Assembly (NCBI RefSeq): GCF_007747795.1
Contig: NZ_CP036275.1
Coordinates: forward strand, 3,526,001 to 3,590,000
Direction: 5' to 3'
Origin: Maioricimonas rarisocia
Lineage (GTDB): Bacteria > Planctomycetota > Planctomycetia > Planctomycetales > Planctomycetaceae
Length of the DNA stretch: 64,000 bases
In this document: piece after piece, positions 16,464 to 25,419 of the stretch
How the letters are laid out: each line of letters opens with the position of its first letter
Position numbering within the stretch: the first letter of the stretch is position 1
The notes under the pieces: generated by a model
Databases searched by the model: none
Told to the model about the DNA's origin: nothing
Seen by the model: the letters and a program-made list of their open reading frames with translations, nothing else
Position numbers and translations under genes: made by a program

Positions 16464-18167
16464 CTACTGCTGCGGTGCGTCGTCTTTCGTCCGCCGTGCC
16501 TGGTCCCGGGCATTCAGCAGATTGCCGACGAGCCGCAGGTAGCCGCCGTCCCACTCGGCGCGAATCCGCAGTCCCCGGTCGACGGGCCCGGCACGCAGGG
16601 TGAAGCGGTCGTCCTCATGGCCATCGAACGTCCCGGCAGCAATCTCGCCGATCCTTCGGGCCTTCTCGCCGCTCTGACTCTCCATCAAAGGGATCCAGCG
16701 GGTCAGATGGGCCGTCCACTGGACGAGAGCGTGAGGGCGTTCGTTGTGCTGGCCCGGCAACGTCAGCGCTTCACTCAGCGAGTCGAGGGTGCCGTGTCCG
16801 CCGACTGCGAACCAGAATGCTTCGTCCCCTGCTCCGACGTACAGGGCCGGGTTGGGACCGTAAACCCGTTCCTCCTGCTTGCGGACACGTGTACCGCGGA
16901 TGCGATGAAACGTCACTCCCCCAAGCGTGGCGAAGCTGGCGTCCACCGACTGGACGTCAGGTGACTCTGCCAGGTGCGGTACGAGGTCGGTGATGGCGGA
17001 CCCCAGCCGGTCATCTTCGGCCACCCGGATGCCTCCCAGAATGACCATCTTGCCGGTGGGGACGTTGATGAGCTGGATGAAGCCGTCCGCCACCTGCTGG
17101 TCGTTGGTTGCGGCGACCGCATCGAGCAGTCGGGCCACCGGATGATCGACTCCCGGGGCCAGATCTTCTTTCAGCTCGCGGCCGATCTCCTGCCGGGCCA
17201 GCTCAATGACGTCTGCGAAGAGGTCGTGAATCACCTGCGGGACCGGCGAGCTCTTGATGACGGTGAGCGGCATCGGGCGGTCGGCAATTGCGACGAAGCG
17301 GCTGGGGGCGGGCTGCAGGCGGGTGAACCAGTCGGCCAGTTCTGTCTCGTCTCCACCCCGCAGAATGGCTTCCGCTTCCACGCGACCGTCCTCGGCCGAG
17401 TATGTCAGCCCGAGCGAAACCTGCTCGAAGTCGTTGATCAGACGTCGCAACGCGCCGAAAACAGCACTGACGAGGGTCGTGCGGAGCCGGTACTCGGCGT
17501 CATTCTCGCTCGACTGCCGTTTCAGCTCGCGGTCCAGATCCCGCTGCAGGTCGCTGTTTGCCTTCTCGAGCAGCTCGCGCGGAAGCCCTGCCTGAAACAA
17601 CGCAACGGCAACGTCGTGCGAGCCGAGGACGTCGCCGGCAATTGCGGCCGCGTCGGGAGGTGAAGACGCAAGCAGCCGCTCGTCTTCGACGATGTACGCG
17701 TAGCCTGCATGAACGCGGACCGGCAGGTCTTTTCTGTCGATGGTGAGCGTGTACGAATCGGGTGAGTCTGCAGCTGTGAGCTGCGCGATACCAAGACCGG
17801 CGAGCGTCTGCTGGACCTCCTCGATGCTCGAAACCGGGATAAACAGCATCGGCCGCGGCTCACTATCCGGATCGGTGGGAGCGAACAGCATCATGCCGAT
17901 TGGACGGCTGCGGTCGATGCCCTTCAGGTCGTTCACACCGACGAGAAAACCGCGGACGATCTGCCCGAACCCGGGCCGTCCAATGTGCTCAGTGACCGCT
18001 TCGATATCAGCCACCAGGCCGTCGATACTGCGGACCGTCGCGACGGCCAGCGGCATGTCCGGCGTCGTACTGTCCGCATCGTCCGCACGGACCGCCGTGG
18101 CTGCCATCGCAGAGGCGACCGCGAAGACGAGGAGCGCGAATGTGCGGATCAGCGAACCTGTGAGCAT
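16464..18167 (-). CDS. Large exported protein of unknown function
   Basis: 567 residues from the ATG at 18167. A signal peptide is clear (RTFALLVFAVASAMAATAVRA, cleaved about residue 28). The remainder has alternating helices and strands, including two segments that look alike in layout (about 38-230 and 260-480) with phrases such as PLAVATVRSIDGLVADIEAVTEHIG and RFVAIADRPMPLTVIKSS, loosely resembling the DUF3352-type exported proteins of other bacteria, but I cannot assign a family with confidence. No cysteine motif, heme site or anchor is seen. It is divergent from the aminotransferase gene. Function unknown. Confidence 0.8.
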   Translation of the reverse strand: MLTGSLIRTFALLVFAVASAMAATAVRADDADSTTPDMPLAVATVRSIDGLVADIEAVTEHIGRPGFGQIVRGFLVGVNDLKGIDRSRPIGMMLFAPTDPDSEPRPMLFIPVSSIEEVQQTLAGLGIAQLTAADSPDSYTLTIDRKDLPVRVHAGYAYIVEDERLLASSPPDAAAIAGDVLGSHDVAVALFQAGLPRELLEKANSDLQRDLDRELKRQSSENDAEYRLRTTLVSAVFGALRRLINDFEQVSLGLTYSAEDGRVEAEAILRGGDETELADWFTRLQPAPSRFVAIADRPMPLTVIKSSPVPQVIHDLFADVIELARQEIGRELKEDLAPGVDHPVARLLDAVAATNDQQVADGFIQLINVPTGKMVILGGIRVAEDDRLGSAITDLVPHLAESPDVQSVDASFATLGGVTFHRIRGTRVRKQEERVYGPNPALYVGAGDEAFWFAVGGHGTLDSLSEALTLPGQHNERPHALVQWTAHLTRWIPLMESQSGEKARRIGEIAAGTFDGHEDDRFTLRAGPVDRGLRIRAEWDGGYLRLVGNLLNARDQARRTKDDAPQQ

Positions 18168-18414
18168 CGGGGGATCTCTCTGAAGAGTCGGTCTCGTCGT
18201 TGCGAATTGAAGGGCCCGCCTGTGATCGCGATTGCTGTAAACGGGCCGGAGCTTCCACTGAAGTGTACCCGCCCCGGACCGGCCGGGTTGCAATTATTGG
18301 TGATCCGCCTGCGGTGCGCAAAGCGGGAGGAGCGAACCGCCGATCTGCCTCTGGTCAGATTCGACGGCGAACGTCAGAATCAGGGTATCTTCAACCGGGA
18401 TTCAGGACTTTCTC

Positions 18415-19530
18415 ATGAGTGAACGATGGATCAGCGACCGGATGCATCGCATCGATGCGTCCGGCATCCGCAAAGTGTTCGATCTGGCGGCCAGCCTCGA
18501 TTCGCCGATCAATCTGAGTATCGGGCAGCCTCATTTCGACACGCCCGAGGCGGTCCGGTCGGCTTGCACCCTGGCGGTCGACACCGGCCGGAATGCCTAC
18601 AGCCAGACGCAGGGAATCAAGCCGCTCGTCGAGGCCCTGCAGAGCCGCGCCGATGCCGAGTATGGCCACGCCGATCGGAAGGCGTTCGTCACCAGCGGGA
18701 CCAGCGGCGGGCTGATGCTGGCCCTCTGTACGCTGGTCAATCCGGGGGACGAGGTGATCGTCTTCGATCCCTGGTTCGTCATGTACAAGCACCTGACGAC
18801 GATGGCGGGGGGCAAAGTCGTCAATATCCCCACCTATCCCGATTTCCGCATCGATGTCGATCGGGTGCGGGACGCGATTACCGACCGCACAAAGGTGATC
18901 CTGTTCAACAGTCCGGCGAATCCGACCGGAACCGTGGCCGGCGAGGAAGAAGTGCGCGCCCTGGCCGAACTGGCCGCCGAGAAGGATGTCGCTCTCATCA
19001 GCGACGAGATCTATCGCCTCTTCTGCTACGACCAGCCGTTCGTTTCGCCGGCACAGTTCAACGATCAGACAATCGTGGTGGATGGCTTCAGCAAGTCGCA
19101 TTCGATGACCGGCTGGCGGGTCGGCTGGTGTCACGGCCCCGAGCACGTGATCCAGCAGATGCTCAAGCTGCAGCAGTTTACATTTGTCTGCTCGCCGCAG
19201 CCGCTGCAATGGGGGGCCCTGGCCGCCCTTGACGAGGATATGTCCTCCCATGTCGACGAGTACCGGAAGAAGCGGAACTTCATGCGGGAGAGCCTGCAGG
19301 AGAAGTTCGATATCCGTGGGGCCGACGGAGCGTTCTACATGTTCATCAAGGCTCCGTGGGGAACCGGGAGCGAATTCGTCCGCAAGGCGATCGAGAACAA
19401 CCTGCTGATCATCCCCGGCAACGTCTTCAGCGAGTCAGACACGCACTTCCGGCTTTCTTACGCCGCCAGTGATGAAACGCTCCGCCGCGGTGTGGAGGTT
19501 CTCAACCGCCTGGCCGACGAGGGGCCGTAG
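18415..19530 (+). CDS. Class I/II pyridoxal-phosphate aminotransferase
   Basis: 371 residues, fold type I aminotransferase related to aspartate/aromatic aminotransferases. Visible family features: IGQPHFDTPEAV near the N-terminus, YSQTQGIKPLVEAL, TSGTSGGL (phosphate loop), NSPANPTG (167-172), SDEIY with the ring-nitrogen Asp (D197), and DGFSKSHSMTGWRVGW with the Schiff-base lysine K227 and phosphate-binding R235. A C-terminal HFRLSYA supplies the carboxylate-binding arginine. Cytoplasmic. The amino-acid specificity cannot be fixed. The last codons and the TAG lie at the edge of a repeat (see 19510-19693), so the exact C-terminus may be strain-variable. Confidence 0.93.
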   Translation: MSERWISDRMHRIDASGIRKVFDLAASLDSPINLSIGQPHFDTPEAVRSACTLAVDTGRNAYSQTQGIKPLVEALQSRADAEYGHADRKAFVTSGTSGGLMLALCTLVNPGDEVIVFDPWFVMYKHLTTMAGGKVVNIPTYPDFRIDVDRVRDAITDRTKVILFNSPANPTGTVAGEEEVRALAELAAEKDVALISDEIYRLFCYDQPFVSPAQFNDQTIVVDGFSKSHSMTGWRVGWCHGPEHVIQQMLKLQQFTFVCSPQPLQWGALAALDEDMSSHVDEYRKKRNFMRESLQEKFDIRGADGAFYMFIKAPWGTGSEFVRKAIENNLLIIPGNVFSESDTHFRLSYAASDETLRRGVEVLNRLADEGP

Positions 19531-19693
19531 GGTGCCGTCGCCGAAGGCGATGCACCGTCCGAGGGACGTAAACGGCAACGATGCATTTGGTGCGTCACGG
19601 ACGTTCCGGTTGGTGGTGCATGTCTGAGCGTGGTGAGCGTCAGGATCGCTTGCTGTGACACACCCTACGTGCTGGCCGACGAGGGGCCGTAGG
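19510..19693. repeat. 22-base direct repeat duplicating the 3' end of the aminotransferase gene
   Basis: The string CTGGCCGACGAGGGGCCGTA followed by GG occurs at 19510-19531, where it encodes the last residues and TAG of the aminotransferase, and again at 19672-19693 in the spacer. The 140 bases between contain GGTGC-type hairpin sequence related to the repeats at 62373-62735 (block GGGGCCGTAGGGTGC versus its inverse GCACCCTACGGCCCC). Confidence 0.85.
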
Positions 19694-20047
19694 AAGCCAG
19701 GTCGGGTGCTGTCGCCGGCCGTTGTCGAACGACAGCAGGGTGGCTGGGGTCGAGCCAAAGGCGAGCCCCCAGTTCCCGATGTGACACTTTGACGTACCTG
19801 CCCACCGGTCGCAGCCGGTGGGCTTTTCTATGCGCCGATGTATACCGTTCCGGTCGGCAAAGCCGGGCAAACTCTGCCGGCGGGCGAAGCTTTCTGTGAT
19901 CTGCCGCCGGCGCCCGGCGGCCGCTCCCGGACTCCCGAATTCCGTCCCGATCCGCCCGGTGTTCCGCAAGGTGCCTCCATCGGCGCGGGTAGGTTTGAGG
20001 TGTCAGCGCAGGCATGCGCGCACTCAAGGGATGGAGGTGAAGTAATC
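19531..20047. other. Repeat-containing spacer
   Basis: No gene seen. It holds the second copy of the aminotransferase 3' end (19672-19693), a region sharing blocks with the repeats near 62.4 kb, and the palindrome at 19800-19823. The last 20 bases carry the strong ribosome binding site of the next gene. Confidence 0.55.
19800..19829 (+). terminator. Palindrome copy 2, hairpin with T tract (likely terminator)
   Basis: Perfect nine-base arms GCCCACCGG and CCGGTGGGC around TCGCAG, followed by TTTTCT on the plus strand. This has the form of an intrinsic terminator for rightward transcription from the aminotransferase gene, and is also a copy of the dispersed palindrome. Confidence 0.65.
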
Positions 20048-21190
20048 GTGTTCGGTCGACTGAAAGCTCTGGTAGCCGGCGTGGCGATCGGCGGTGCGTC
20101 GATGTTCGTCGCGCAGCAGTACCACATGGTCCGCTATGACGACGGCGTCTTCTTCGTGAAACGCACGACGACCACGGATCTGAAGACCGCCTACGTCGAT
20201 GTCCGCAAGTGGGGTATGTCGGAGTGGGGCCAGCATCCGCAGGTCGCCTCGGCGCTCACGCGGGACGGGTACGGGGCCCTCGTGATGGCGACGACAGCGA
20301 ACAAGGTGAAAGAGACGATCACCAAACCGTTCGCCGACCTGAAGATCGAGTTTGAAGACGAGCAGCCCGAAAGCGGTGCCTCTTCGCCGTTCGACTGGGG
20401 AGCCGCCATCGCGGGGCCGCAGACGTCCGCGCCTCCCCCCCGTCGTCCGCAGCAGCCGCAGACGGGTGGCGCAGCCCGCGGCGGATGGATGGTCGAGCCC
20501 CCGCTGGTCGAAGCAACCTCGGCCGGTCGATCTTCCAAACCGGAGCCGACCGGCGAGACACAGGGGCTGCTGCAGCGTCTGCTGAACGAAGCTTCCAGCC
20601 GACTGCTGCCCGGGGAGTCGGCTGACCAGACGTCGACCGATGCATCGCCGACGGATCAGCAGCAGGCATCGACGACCGCACTCAAGCCGTCGGGGGAACT
20701 GATCGACGACGCCCTGGCGGAGGACGCTGCGCTGCCCAAGGGGCCGGTGGCCGATTCGCAGCAGCTGGATGTCCAGCAGGTGGCGGCGACGAAGGCCCGG
20801 GAGGTGGCGGATGCCGTCGCGGAAGAACTGGCCGGTGAGATCCCGGATGATCTGCTGCCGGGCGTGGAGGCTTTGTCGCGGGCCGGGCCCTCGCGTCAGC
20901 GCAGCCGCGCGACGCTCGACGCATCGGAGGCGGACACGGTGGACGAAGCGGCCGGGCAGGTCGACGACCGGTTCGGATTCCTGAAGGACCTGTTCGCCGA
21001 CATCGTGCCGGAACCGGACGCACCGCGGCACCATGATCCTGCAACCGGATCTGCTGCGGAGTCGCTGGTCTCGGGATCGGGCTGGATCGCGGTGCCGGAC
21101 GAGACGCCGCAGCGCAGCGAGGTTCCTCCCCTGCCCCGCCGCCGTCCGCTGCCACGGGCCCAGCGGCTGATCCTGACGGAGCCGTTTTAA
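20048..21190 (+). CDS. Membrane-anchored protein of unknown function (planctomycete type)
   Basis: 380 residues from a GTG at 20048 preceded by GGAGGTGAAGTAATC, a strong ribosome binding site; an upstream in-frame ATG at 19838 would run through the palindrome and is rejected. Residues about 5-24 form a single N-terminal membrane segment (LKALVAGVAIGGASMFVA). A short conserved-looking region follows (YHMVRYDDGVFFVKR, TDLKTAYVDVRKW), then a long low-complexity Pro/Gln/Ala/Asp-rich tail to the C-terminus with a short KDLFADIVPEP segment. I recall similar N-termini in planctomycete hypothetical proteins. It may tether the tail to the inner membrane. Function unknown. Confidence 0.75.
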   Translation: MFGRLKALVAGVAIGGASMFVAQQYHMVRYDDGVFFVKRTTTTDLKTAYVDVRKWGMSEWGQHPQVASALTRDGYGALVMATTANKVKETITKPFADLKIEFEDEQPESGASSPFDWGAAIAGPQTSAPPPRRPQQPQTGGAARGGWMVEPPLVEATSAGRSSKPEPTGETQGLLQRLLNEASSRLLPGESADQTSTDASPTDQQQASTTALKPSGELIDDALAEDAALPKGPVADSQQLDVQQVAATKAREVADAVAEELAGEIPDDLLPGVEALSRAGPSRQRSRATLDASEADTVDEAAGQVDDRFGFLKDLFADIVPEPDAPRHHDPATGSAAESLVSGSGWIAVPDETPQRSEVPPLPRRRPLPRAQRLILTEPF

Positions 21191-21496
21191 AAGGGAACCA
21201 CGGAGTTGTCATGACAGTGCGTCGCCCCGGAGGATGAAAATGGGGGCCTTGCAGGGGACGCAGACCAGGCGTGAGATGGGTGGCCGGGGTCGGAACGAGC
21301 GAAGCGAGTGCAGCCCCCGGAACGTTTTCCAAGGTCGCGGCCGCCTGTTTTCATAGGAGTCACGGAGTCACGGAGAGAAGTCGTGCCGGCTGCTGCCAGT
21401 CGGGAAGAACGCTCGCCTCTCAATGGAGGAACGTCCGTCCATTAACGTTCGCACTGGCAGGCAAGCCGCCAGCGGCATCCGGCGGATGAATCCGGC
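21191..21496. other. Spacer occupied mainly by a dispersed repeat
   Basis: The 306 bases between two convergent genes are mostly repeat copy B (21196-21378). Nothing else recognisable. Confidence 0.6.
21196..21378 (-). repeat. Dispersed intergenic repeat of about 182 bases, copy B (inverted)
   Basis: Reverse complement of the block order in copies A and C: AACCACGGAG, GTCATGACAGTGCGTCGCCC, GATGAAAATGGGGGCC, GCGTGAGATGGGTGGCCGGG, AGCCCCCGGAAC, ending CACGGAGTCACGGAGAGA. It starts six bases after the stop codon of the gene at 20048-21190. Confidence 0.85.
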
Positions 21497-21916
21497 TCAA
21501 CGATCGTTCAGCCGTGCATTCACGAATTCGATCGTTTCGCCAACGGTGACGTGGATGTCTTCGGTCCAGTCGCAGAGGTTGAAGTCTCCAGTCCACTCTT
21601 CAATCTTCAGCATGAGTCGCTCGTACTCAAGATCGTCGCCAAGCCGATATCGCGTCGTCGACCGATAAATGTCGGCCAGGTCGTCCGCCGGCCTGAGCTG
21701 AAACTTCTGGTGGCGCTCGATGTCAAACGAATCGCAGATTCCGTCCAGAACCTGCTCGACGACTGCTGAACGCACTCCGAGGCAGTCGAAGGCTGCCGGA
21801 TCTGCGGGACGCTTTATCAGCATGATGAGCCGACCGGTCGCGTCATACGGTGAGTACGTCCACCAGTTCCTGAGACGCGCCAACAGCGGAATGGTAAGAC
21901 GCTGAATGATGGGCAT
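21497..21916 (-). CDS. Small protein of unknown function
   Basis: 139 residues, mostly alpha-helical in appearance and without signal peptide or membrane segment. It contains YRLGDDLEYERLMLKIEEWTGDFNLCDW followed by VTVGETIEFVNARL, a pattern loosely like small acyl-carrier-like or DUF1493-type regulators, but the similarity is not strong enough to name it. Its reading frame is better conserved in amino-acid quality than the surrounding repeat DNA, which supports it as real. It is flanked by repeat-rich spacers on both sides. Function unknown. Confidence 0.6.
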   Translation of the reverse strand: MPIIQRLTIPLLARLRNWWTYSPYDATGRLIMLIKRPADPAAFDCLGVRSAVVEQVLDGICDSFDIERHQKFQLRPADDLADIYRSTTRYRLGDDLEYERLMLKIEEWTGDFNLCDWTEDIHVTVGETIEFVNARLNDR

Positions 21917-22108
21917 GGCTCAGTCCGCGTAATGTGAGCGAAAACGTTCCGGTATCGCTGTGTGGAAGCTTGCCGGGAAAGCTGCTGGACGTCAACTCGC
22001 TGGCTGCCAGGGAGAGGATGTCGTAACGGTGGGCGGCACGGATCGCTTGCCGGCAGTGCAGCCGGGACCAGTTGCCGTCGCTCCGTCGCACATGCCGCCA
22101 TCGGGAAG

Positions 22109-22138
22109 CACTCGCTTGCGCTTCGTGCTGGTATGGCC
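22109..22138 (+). repeat. 30-base dispersed repeat, copy 1
   Basis: CACTCGCTTGCGCTTCGTGC followed by TGGTATGGCC. Identical over 30 bases to 22272-22301 and one mismatch from 23780-23809. All copies are intergenic and on the same strand. Confidence 0.9.
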
Positions 22139-22271
22139 GGAACGCAGCGAAGCGTAGTGAGCGGCGTGGTTTCAAAGGCTTGAGGAAGCAGCATGGCCAC
22201 TCCGCTTTGCGGCGAGGCCATGGCACCCGGCGAAGCCTGACCGCCCCTTCTGATGCCCGCCGATCGACGAA

Positions 22272-22301
22272 CACTCGCTTGCGCTTCGTGCTGGTATGGC
22301 C
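22272..22301 (+). repeat. 30-base dispersed repeat, copy 2
   Basis: Identical to the copy at 22109-22138; core GCTTGCGCTTCGTGCTGG. Confidence 0.9.
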
Positions 22302-22336
22302 CGACCCATCACGCGTAAGAAGTGCCACTCTCGTCT

Positions 22337-22518
22337 TCTCCGTGTCTCTGTGCCTCCTACGAAAATAGACGTCGTCCTGGGGGACAACGGTTCCGGGGGC
22401 TCCACTCGCTCCGCTCGTCCCGACCCCGGCCACCCATCTCACGCTTGGTCTGCGTCCCCTGCAAGGCCCCCATTTTCATCCTGCGGGGCGACGCACTGTC
22501 ATGACGACTCCGTGGTTG
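22337..22518 (+). repeat. Dispersed intergenic repeat of about 182 bases, copy C
   Basis: Same orientation and block order as copy A at 15401-15582: TCTCCGTGTCTCTGTG, GGGGACAACGGTTCCGGGG, CCCGGCCACCCATCTCACGC, CCCATTTTCATC, GTCATGACGACTCCGTGG. A degenerate palindrome copy follows it at about 22530-22554; in copy A a palindrome copy sits on the other side. Confidence 0.85.
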
Positions 22519-22606
22519 CATTTGAACCCGTCCCGCCGGTCGCGGCCGGTGAGCTTTCCTTACGGCGAATCGTTACCCTCTCCCTCAGTCCATAGAGGGA
22601 GACCCG

Positions 22607-23590
22607 ATGAAAGCCTTTGCAGCACGAAGCTACGGACCGCCCGAGGTCCTCCAACTCCGGGAGGTCGATACCCCCGTTCCGAAGGACAACGAAGTCCTCA
22701 TCCGGATTCATGCCACCACCGTCTCGTCCGGCGACTGGCGGGTCCGCAGTCTCAACGTCCCGACCGGGTTCGGCATCATCGTCCGGCTCGTTTTCGGCTT
22801 CACGCGGCCGCGGCAGCCGATTCTGGGGACCGAACTCTCCGGCGTCGTCGAAGCGATCGGCAAGGACGTCACCCGGTTCAACGCGGGCGACGAGGTGTTC
22901 GCCTTCAGTGACGCGACAATGGGAGCCCATGCCGAGTTCATCACGATGCCGGCCGAAGGCGTCATTGCGCCCAAACCGGACGGGCTCGGTTTTGACGAGG
23001 CGGCGGCCCTGTCGTTCGGGGGAGTAACAGCCCTGCAGTTTCTCCAGCGGGCAAAGCTCGAGCAGGGGGAAAAAGTGCTGGTCAACGGGGCCTCGGGAGC
23101 GGTCGGGACCGCGGCGGTGCAGATCGCCCGTCACTTCGGGGCCGAGGTGACCGGCGTGTGCAGCACCGGCAACGTCGAACTGGTCCGCTCGCTCGGTGCG
23201 GATCGCGTCATCGACTACACGCAGGAATCGGTCGTCGACTGCGGCGAGACGTTCGACGTCGTCATGGACACGGTCGGCACGCTGCCGTTCGCGAAGGCGA
23301 AGAAACTGCTCCCTCCCGGCGGCCGGCTGCTGCAGATCGTGGGGTCGCTGCCGCAGGCGATAAAGGCTCCATGGCTGTCGCTGACCAGCGGCCGGAAGGT
23401 GATCGGCGGGGCGGCGATGGGCAGACGCGAGGATCTGGAGTTCCTCGCGAAGCTGGCCGGTTCGGGTGAGTATCGACCGGTGATCGACCGCCGGTACCCG
23501 TTTGCGGAGATGATCGAAGCCCACCGGTACGTCGACCAGGGGCACAAGAAGGGGAATGTTGTGGTGATCGTGAACGGGGAGGTGGAGTGA
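22607..23590 (+). CDS. NAD(P)-dependent alcohol dehydrogenase / quinone oxidoreductase-like (MDR family)
   Basis: 327 residues of the medium-chain dehydrogenase/reductase superfamily, zinc-independent branch. Starts MKAFAARSYGPPEVLQLREV, a typical QOR-like N-terminus. The GroES-like domain includes LGTELSGVVEAIG; the Rossmann domain includes VLVNGASGAVGTAAVQIARHFGAEVTGVCS. The catalytic zinc ligands of alcohol dehydrogenases are not evident, so it more likely reduces quinones or activated double bonds with NADPH. Cytoplasmic. The ATG at 22607 is preceded by GAGGGAGACCCG, a good ribosome binding site. It stands alone between repeat-rich spacers. Confidence 0.92.
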   Translation: MKAFAARSYGPPEVLQLREVDTPVPKDNEVLIRIHATTVSSGDWRVRSLNVPTGFGIIVRLVFGFTRPRQPILGTELSGVVEAIGKDVTRFNAGDEVFAFSDATMGAHAEFITMPAEGVIAPKPDGLGFDEAAALSFGGVTALQFLQRAKLEQGEKVLVNGASGAVGTAAVQIARHFGAEVTGVCSTGNVELVRSLGADRVIDYTQESVVDCGETFDVVMDTVGTLPFAKAKKLLPPGGRLLQIVGSLPQAIKAPWLSLTSGRKVIGGAAMGRREDLEFLAKLAGSGEYRPVIDRRYPFAEMIEAHRYVDQGHKKGNVVVIVNGEVE

Positions 23591-23779
23591 TTGAAGGCGG
23601 CCCGCCGGGCATCGAATGTGTGGAGCGTCGTCACACGTTATCCAGGAACTGGGCCACCCCTTCATGACTGGGGCCATGACGTATGTCTCCCGTTTGAACA
23701 ACACCATTGCATGGAAACCAGCGACGACGCACGACGTTGTCTTGCGCCCCTGCCACCCGGTCGTCCTGCCGTTTGAATG

Positions 23780-23809
23780 CACTCGCTTGCGCTTCGTGCT
23801 GGTATTGCC
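23780..23809 (+). repeat. 30-base dispersed repeat, copy 3
   Basis: Differs from the other two copies by one base (GGTATTGCC instead of GGTATGGCC). Confidence 0.9.
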
Positions 23810-23881
23810 GGCCCACAGTATGGCCCGCGTTCACGACAGTCCCCTCCGTGCCTCTGAGTCTCCGTGGTTCTCCTCAACCGC

Positions 23882-23905
23882 GCCCACCGGGCAAAGCCGG
23901 TGGGC
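23882..23905. repeat. Dispersed palindrome, copy 3
   Basis: Perfect nine-base arms GCCCACCGG and CCGGTGGGC around GCAAAG. No T tract on the plus strand. Adjacent to a TCTCCGTGGTTCTCCT block like that ending the 182-base repeats. Confidence 0.7.
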
Positions 23906-23981
23906 TGTCGTGGCGAAAGGGACTCCCTCAAGACTCACTGCTCATCTCTCACCCCTACGAATCACCTCTCACCCCTGCCAC

Positions 23982-24012
23982 AAAAAAAGGACCGGCATTG
24001 CTGCCGGTCCTT
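23982..24012 (-). terminator. Intrinsic terminator of the isocitrate dehydrogenase gene
   Basis: On the minus strand an 11-base stem AAGGACCGGCA / TGCCGGTCCTT with a four-base loop is followed by a run of T. It begins 28 bases after the icd stop codon. Confidence 0.9.
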
Positions 24013-24039
24013 CGCGTCTCTCTGCCAGTCGGAGGGCCG

Positions 24040-25212
<1,173 letters not shown>

Positions 25213-25419
25213 GATCTCAGCGTTTCTCGAAGACCTTGTCCGCAGCAGAGCCTCAGAGGCGTCGGCGGAGCGTTTCCTACCGCGGGCCACGACACTTCCA
25301 GACGTCGGGCCTCGACCCATTCCACGTTGTTCACGAACCGGGTCTGCAGGTTCATGACTGGGCGGGCCGACGGTATCAGATGGTTCCGGGGTTTGCAAGC
25401 AGCCCCAACCGGCGTGAAA

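Larger units (their letters stand above)
21917..22606. other. Repeat-rich spacer of about 690 bases
   Basis: No gene seen. It holds two 30-base repeats (22109-22138, 22272-22301), a GAACGCAGCGAAGCG-type repeat (about 22135-22171), repeat copy C (22337-22518) and a degenerate GCCCACCGG-type palindrome near 22530-22554. The promoter of the oxidoreductase gene presumably lies in the last 60 bases. Confidence 0.6.
23591..24039. other. Spacer with repeats and the icd terminator
   Basis: No gene seen in 449 bases between two convergent genes. Contains the third 30-base repeat (23780-23809), TCTCCGTGG-type sequence resembling the end of the 182-base repeat (about 23843-23872), a palindrome copy (23882-23905) and the icd terminator (23982-24012). 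Confidence 0.6.

Noticed and set aside
19838-20047. Extension of the membrane-anchored protein at 20048 to an upstream ATG at 19838
   Set aside because: It would begin at a repeat palindrome and precede a strong GGAGGTGAAG site serving the GTG at 20048.
15345-23905. Possible CRISPR array from repeated palindromes and 30-base repeats
   Set aside because: Copies are irregularly spaced by hundreds to thousands of bases, with no uniform spacers and no cas genes.
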